From JAGUXG01 sp043798435 (GTDB lineage Bacteria > UBA9089 > UBA9088 > JAGUXG01): a stretch of DNA of 16,708 nucleotides. Of the stretch, positions 14,307 to 16,708 are shown one piece after another. A model generated the notes under the pieces. It ran no database searches, had not been told where the DNA came from, and saw only the letters and a program-made list of their open reading frames with translations. The position numbers and the translations under genes are program-made. The DNA is taken from contig JAZDOR010000084.1 in the NCBI GenBank assembly GCA_043798435.1, forward strand, positions 1-16,708, in the 5' to 3' direction. The number at the start of each line of letters is the position of its first letter. The stretch's first letter is position 1.

Positions 14307-15380
14307 TCACCTCCAAATTTTATTTTTGATTGCAACTTGGTATAATTCTCTGCATATTTTATCTACCTCCTTTTCAGAAAGATACGAATGGAGCGGCAGG
14401 CATAAAACCTCCCTGCTCAACATTTCTGTTACAGGAAGAACTGCAGTACTTTTATAAAGTGGCTGTTTATGGACTGGGGGATAGAAGTATTTTTTTGTCT
14501 CTACTGCCTTTTCCAATAAACCCGACCAGACCCTATCCCTGTTCTGGAGGCGGAGACCAATGTAGTTGTAGTTAGAAATAGCTTCCCCTGTCTCTTCCTG
14601 AAATTTAAGGCCAGAAAGATTCTCTTTATACCGATGAACAAGCCTTTTTATCTTTGCAATCCTTTCATCTAAGGTAGCCAGAGACTTTATCCCTATCACT
14701 GCATTTATCTCCGTCATTCTTGCGTTCATACCAAGATACGGAAAGTTTTCTCCATCCCTTCCATAATCCCTCATACAACGAAGTTTCCTTGCAAGCCCTG
14801 AGTTATCTGTGAGAATTACACCTCCTTCCTGAGCAGAAACGAGCTTTGTTGGAGAGAGGGAGAAGACTTCAGCCCTTCCAAAACTGCCTGCCTTTTTTCC
14901 TTTATAGACAGAACCAAACCCCTGAGCAGAGTCAAAAATCAGGCAGAGTCCATTTTTGTCTGCTATCTCCTGCAACCTGTCCATATCCGGTGGATTTCCA
15001 AAGGTATAGACCGCCAATATTCCTGATGTATCTTCTCTTATCGCCTCTTTTACCTTTTCTGGGTCAATGCAGAATGTCCCTTCTAAGCAGTCAATAAAGA
15101 TAGGTTCTATGCCGCACCAGAGAAGGGGAATGGCTGTGGCAGGAAAGGTGAATGATGGAATAATGACACTTCCTGATAAGTCAAGTGCCTTTATCAGAAG
15201 GATAAGCCCGTTTGTGCAAGAAGAGAGACAGATGGCTTCTTTTCCAACATATTCTCCTATCCTCTCTTCAAACTCCTTAACATAAGGACCGGATGTAATA
15301 ATTCCAGAGGAAAATATTTTTTTCAGGTCTCCTTCTATTTCAGAGACAGAAGGAAGCCATGGTCTGTTTATTTGTAACAT
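14307..15380 (-). CDS. DegT/DnrJ/EryC1/StrS-family PLP-dependent aminotransferase
   Basis: A 357-residue fold-type I sugar aminotransferase family protein. SSCTNGLILLIKAL (53-66) is the cofactor-phosphate segment, D150 in IFDSAQG contacts the pyridine ring, K179 in SLSPTKLVSAQEGG is the expected Schiff-base lysine, and GMNARMTEINA (217-227) is the family substrate-loop signature. YPPVHKQPLY near the end is also typical. These enzymes aminate keto-sugars for surface polysaccharides or antibiotics; the substrate cannot be told from this sequence and no other sugar-nucleotide genes are adjacent. The start at 15380 is supported by alignment of the N-terminal INRPWLP segment. The upstream gap holds a hairpin repeat that includes a copy of this gene's own first codons (15518-15539). 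Confidence 0.92.
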   Translation of the reverse strand: MLQINRPWLPSVSEIEGDLKKIFSSGIITSGPYVKEFEERIGEYVGKEAICLSSCTNGLILLIKALDLSGSVIIPSFTFPATAIPLLWCGIEPIFIDCLEGTFCIDPEKVKEAIREDTSGILAVYTFGNPPDMDRLQEIADKNGLCLIFDSAQGFGSVYKGKKAGSFGRAEVFSLSPTKLVSAQEGGVILTDNSGLARKLRCMRDYGRDGENFPYLGMNARMTEINAVIGIKSLATLDERIAKIKRLVHRYKENLSGLKFQEETGEAISNYNYIGLRLQNRDRVWSGLLEKAVETKKYFYPPVHKQPLYKSTAVLPVTEMLSREVLCLPLHSYLSEKEVDKICRELYQVAIKNKIWR

Positions 15381-15396
15381 TTTAGTTAAGAACTTT

Positions 15397-15474
15397 GGTA
15401 ATCAGGTAATCGGTAACCAGTAATCGGTAAGAAAAACAATTACCTGATTACCGATTACCCGATAACCGATCACC
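15397..15474. repeat. Hairpin repeat built of TAATCGGTAA-like units
   Basis: The left arm 15397-15430 (units ggtaatcaggtaatcggtaa and cagtaatcggtaa) and right arm 15440-15474 (ttacctgattaccgattacc, cgataaccgatcacc) form a long imperfect inverted repeat around a 9-base A-rich loop. It is a small non-coding repeat in the trpC-aminotransferase gap and could fold in RNA. Confidence 0.7.
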
Positions 15475-15485
15475 TTACGCTTCAC

Positions 15486-15502
15486 TCTCGGTAAATAGTT
15501 AC
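15486..15502. repeat. 17-bp dispersed repeat, copy 2
   Basis: Identical to 11143-11159 (tctcggtaaatagttac). It lies between the hairpin repeat and the chimeric duplication next to trpC. Confidence 0.6.
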
Positions 15503-15539
15503 CTTTGTTTTAGCCAAAGGAAGCCAGGGTCTGTTTATT
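15502..15539. repeat. Chimeric duplication of trpC end and aminotransferase start
   Basis: Positions 15502-15517 (cctttgttttagccaa) duplicate 15560-15575 inside the trpC 3' end. Positions 15518-15539 match 15351-15372, the first codons of the aminotransferase, at 21 of 22 bases. This short mosaic directly abuts the trpC stop. Confidence 0.7.
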
Positions 15540-16294
15540 CTAATCATTTCCTAAAAGCTCCTTTGTTTTAGCCAACGGGTTCTTGGCAGAGAGAAGTGCT
15601 TCTCCAACAAGGATAGCGTTTACCCCTGCCTTTTCTAAAAGAAGAAGATCCTCTCTCTGATGTATCCCGCTCTCTGCGATTGTAACCATTCCCTTTGGGA
15701 TATGGTTGATAAGGTTTAGTGTGGTTGATAGCGAAACCTCAAAGTTATTAAGGTCTCTATTGTTTATCCCTATAATTTCAGCCCCGGCACCTATTGCCCT
15801 TCGTATCTCTTCTTCTTTATGCACCTCAAAGATAGCTGCCAAACCTGCCCTTTTTGCTTCTCTATGTAGTTCTGCCAGCAACTCTCCCTTGAGTATCCTC
15901 ACAATCAAAAGAAGTCCATCAGCCCCTGCGGAAAAGACTCCTCAATCTGCCAGGGGTCAATGATAAAGTCCTTGCGGAGGATAGGAAGGCTTGTGGCGTC
16001 TTTTGCCTCTCTCAGGAAACTCAAATCTCCAAAGAAAAAATCCTTTTCGGTAACACAGGATATAGCCGATGCTCCACCCTTCTCATAAACCTTTGCTAAA
16101 TAGCCAGCTTTCCTCTTTGGCTTGATCTCACCAAGGCTTGGCGAGCCATACTTTATCTCAGCTATAAGATTTATCCCTGCCTTACTGATAGCAGACTTAA
16201 AGTCACGCAGGACTGTTCGTCTCTCTGGCAAAGGAAGTTGTTTTTTTCTCCCTATCTCCTCTTTCTTCTTCTCAATAATTTTGTCTAAGATCAT
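15540..16294 (-). pseudogene. trpC: Indole-3-glycerol phosphate synthase, full length but split by one frameshift
   Basis: This enzyme closes the indole ring in tryptophan synthesis. The N-terminal part (16294 down to 15905) has NLIAEIKYGSPSLGEI, ISCVTEKDFFFG and LPILRKDFIIDPWQI. The C-terminal part (15908 down to 15540) has IFEVHKEEEIRRA, IIGINNRDL, VTIAESGIHQ and ILVGEAL. All conserved barrel motifs are present across the two pieces, about 251 residues in total, as expected for TrpC. The frame is lost at TCTTTTCCGCAGGG near 15935-15945: restoring one base gives the expected ESFxAGADGLLLIVRIL. The start ATG has GGGAG 9 bases upstream. A homopolymer indel from sequencing is a real alternative to inactivation. 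No other trp gene adjoins. Confidence 0.88.
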
Positions 16295-16365
16295 TTTTTA
16301 TAGCTCCCAATACTACTCCGACAGATGAAAGTGCTTATTTTATAACATAACCGTGAATATACTTT

Positions 16366-16480
16366 AACCGCTAATTAACGCGAATTAACACCAATAAATT
16401 TCTTTCTTAACCGCGAATTAACGCTAATTAACACTAATAAATTCCTTCCTTATCGCGTTCATTAGCGTTCATTAGCGGTT
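16366..16480. repeat. 43-bp tandem repeat with inverted end
   Basis: Unit 1 is 16366-16408 and unit 2 is 16409-16451, both beginning aaccg and built of aattaacgc/aattaacac motifs. Positions 16451-16480 (ending cattagcgttcattagcggtt) are an inverted copy of the start of unit 1, so the whole could form a hairpin. The rest of the gene-free stretch 16295-16647 holds AT-rich sequence, including a 14-bp palindrome at 16586-16599. I see no gene in it. Confidence 0.68.
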
Positions 16481-16647
16481 CATAATCGTAAGTGTTTGAG
16501 TGGGACTAATGGTGCAATAAATACAGGTAAATTTTAATGTATATATGAACAAATATATATATCAATAACGCGTTGTGCTAGTTAAAATAAAATTTTATTA
16601 AAGCTTTTTGGTTTTTATGCCGATTATCTAAATAGGAGGGGATAATC

Positions 16648-16708
16648 ATGAATGACATAGAAACCATGTTTACTGCAGTTTATACATTGGTAGATGACCA
16701 ATGCAAGG
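16648..16708 (+). CDS. Start of a plus-strand ORF, possibly a transposase
   Basis: The ATG at 16648 has a strong AGGAGG 8 bases upstream. Twenty codons are visible before the window ends: MNDIETMFTAVYTLVDDQCK. The 'AVYxLVDD' wording resembles N-termini of some IS4/IS982-like transposases, but this is too short to be sure. It is the only gene on the plus strand. I could not identify terminal inverted repeats of an insertion sequence upstream. Confidence 0.45.
   Translation, partial: MNDIETMFTAVYTLVDDQCK

Noticed and set aside
16366..16480. CRISPR array
   Set aside because: Only two units, with no unique spacers between conserved repeats; the units are directly adjacent and capped by an inverted copy.
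16586..16599. aataaaattttatt palindrome as an operator
   Set aside because: A 14-bp AT-only palindrome in very AT-rich DNA is weak evidence; no clear -35/-10 pair is placed around it.

Overview
This looks like bacterial DNA of low to moderate GC, probably from an uncultivated lineage. It carries bacterial housekeeping genes (polA, purF, trpC), a DegT-family aminotransferase and a CBS-domain protein, with many small dispersed repeats and gene remnants between them. The sequence does not name the taxon. Nearly every gene is on the minus strand, so transcription runs from high to low coordinates; the exception is a partial ORF at the right edge that may be a transposase.

Layout. Positions 1-122 hold the 5' end of a Cas6-like RAMP gene, and 209-2656 an intact polA lacking the 3'-5' exonuclease acidic motif. 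Positions 2666-8668 are a defence-like block, listed here in transcription order from the right: an ATPase-TOPRIM protein of the OLD/PARIS type, a large protein with a possible kinase-like domain and a C-terminal TIR domain, an AbiJ_NTD3/Abi_C abortive-infection protein, and a His-Me finger (DNA/RNA non-specific type) nuclease whose stop lies 9 bases from the polA start. A hairpin resembling an integron attC site lies at the 3' end of the TIR gene and contains its stop codon; a much weaker candidate precedes that gene. No integrase is present, so at best these are orphan cassettes.

The right side of the block is a scar. At 8757-9029 is an internally deleted REP-associated tyrosine transposase (RAYT) with perfect 15-bp inverted ends. 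It abuts a 443-bp second copy of part of the polA 5'-nuclease domain (9030-9472), which aligns to the intact gene without indels. The block is therefore flanked by a whole polA and a polA fragment.

Positions 9473-9621 hold an inverted repeat that ends at the purF stop (purF 9623-11020). Positions 11222-13452 hold a decayed P-loop/WD40 (STAND-like) gene with a 5' frameshift, apparently without Walker B. It overlaps the frameshifted 3' remnant of mtnA (13415-13665). After a second member of the inverted-repeat family come the CBS gene (13917-14303) and the aminotransferase gene (14307-15380), which look translationally coupled. A hairpin repeat with small chimeric duplications follows, then a full-length trpC split by one frameshift (15540-16294). 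The right end has a 43-bp tandem/inverted repeat and the start of the plus-strand ORF.

The defence genes are plausibly independent systems collected at one site. The Abi protein and nuclease are adjacent with no attC-like hairpin between them and may work as a pair; that is inference. Three genes carry single-base frameshifts (trpC, mtnA remnant, STAND gene), so assembly or sequencing errors must be excluded before treating all of them as biological.
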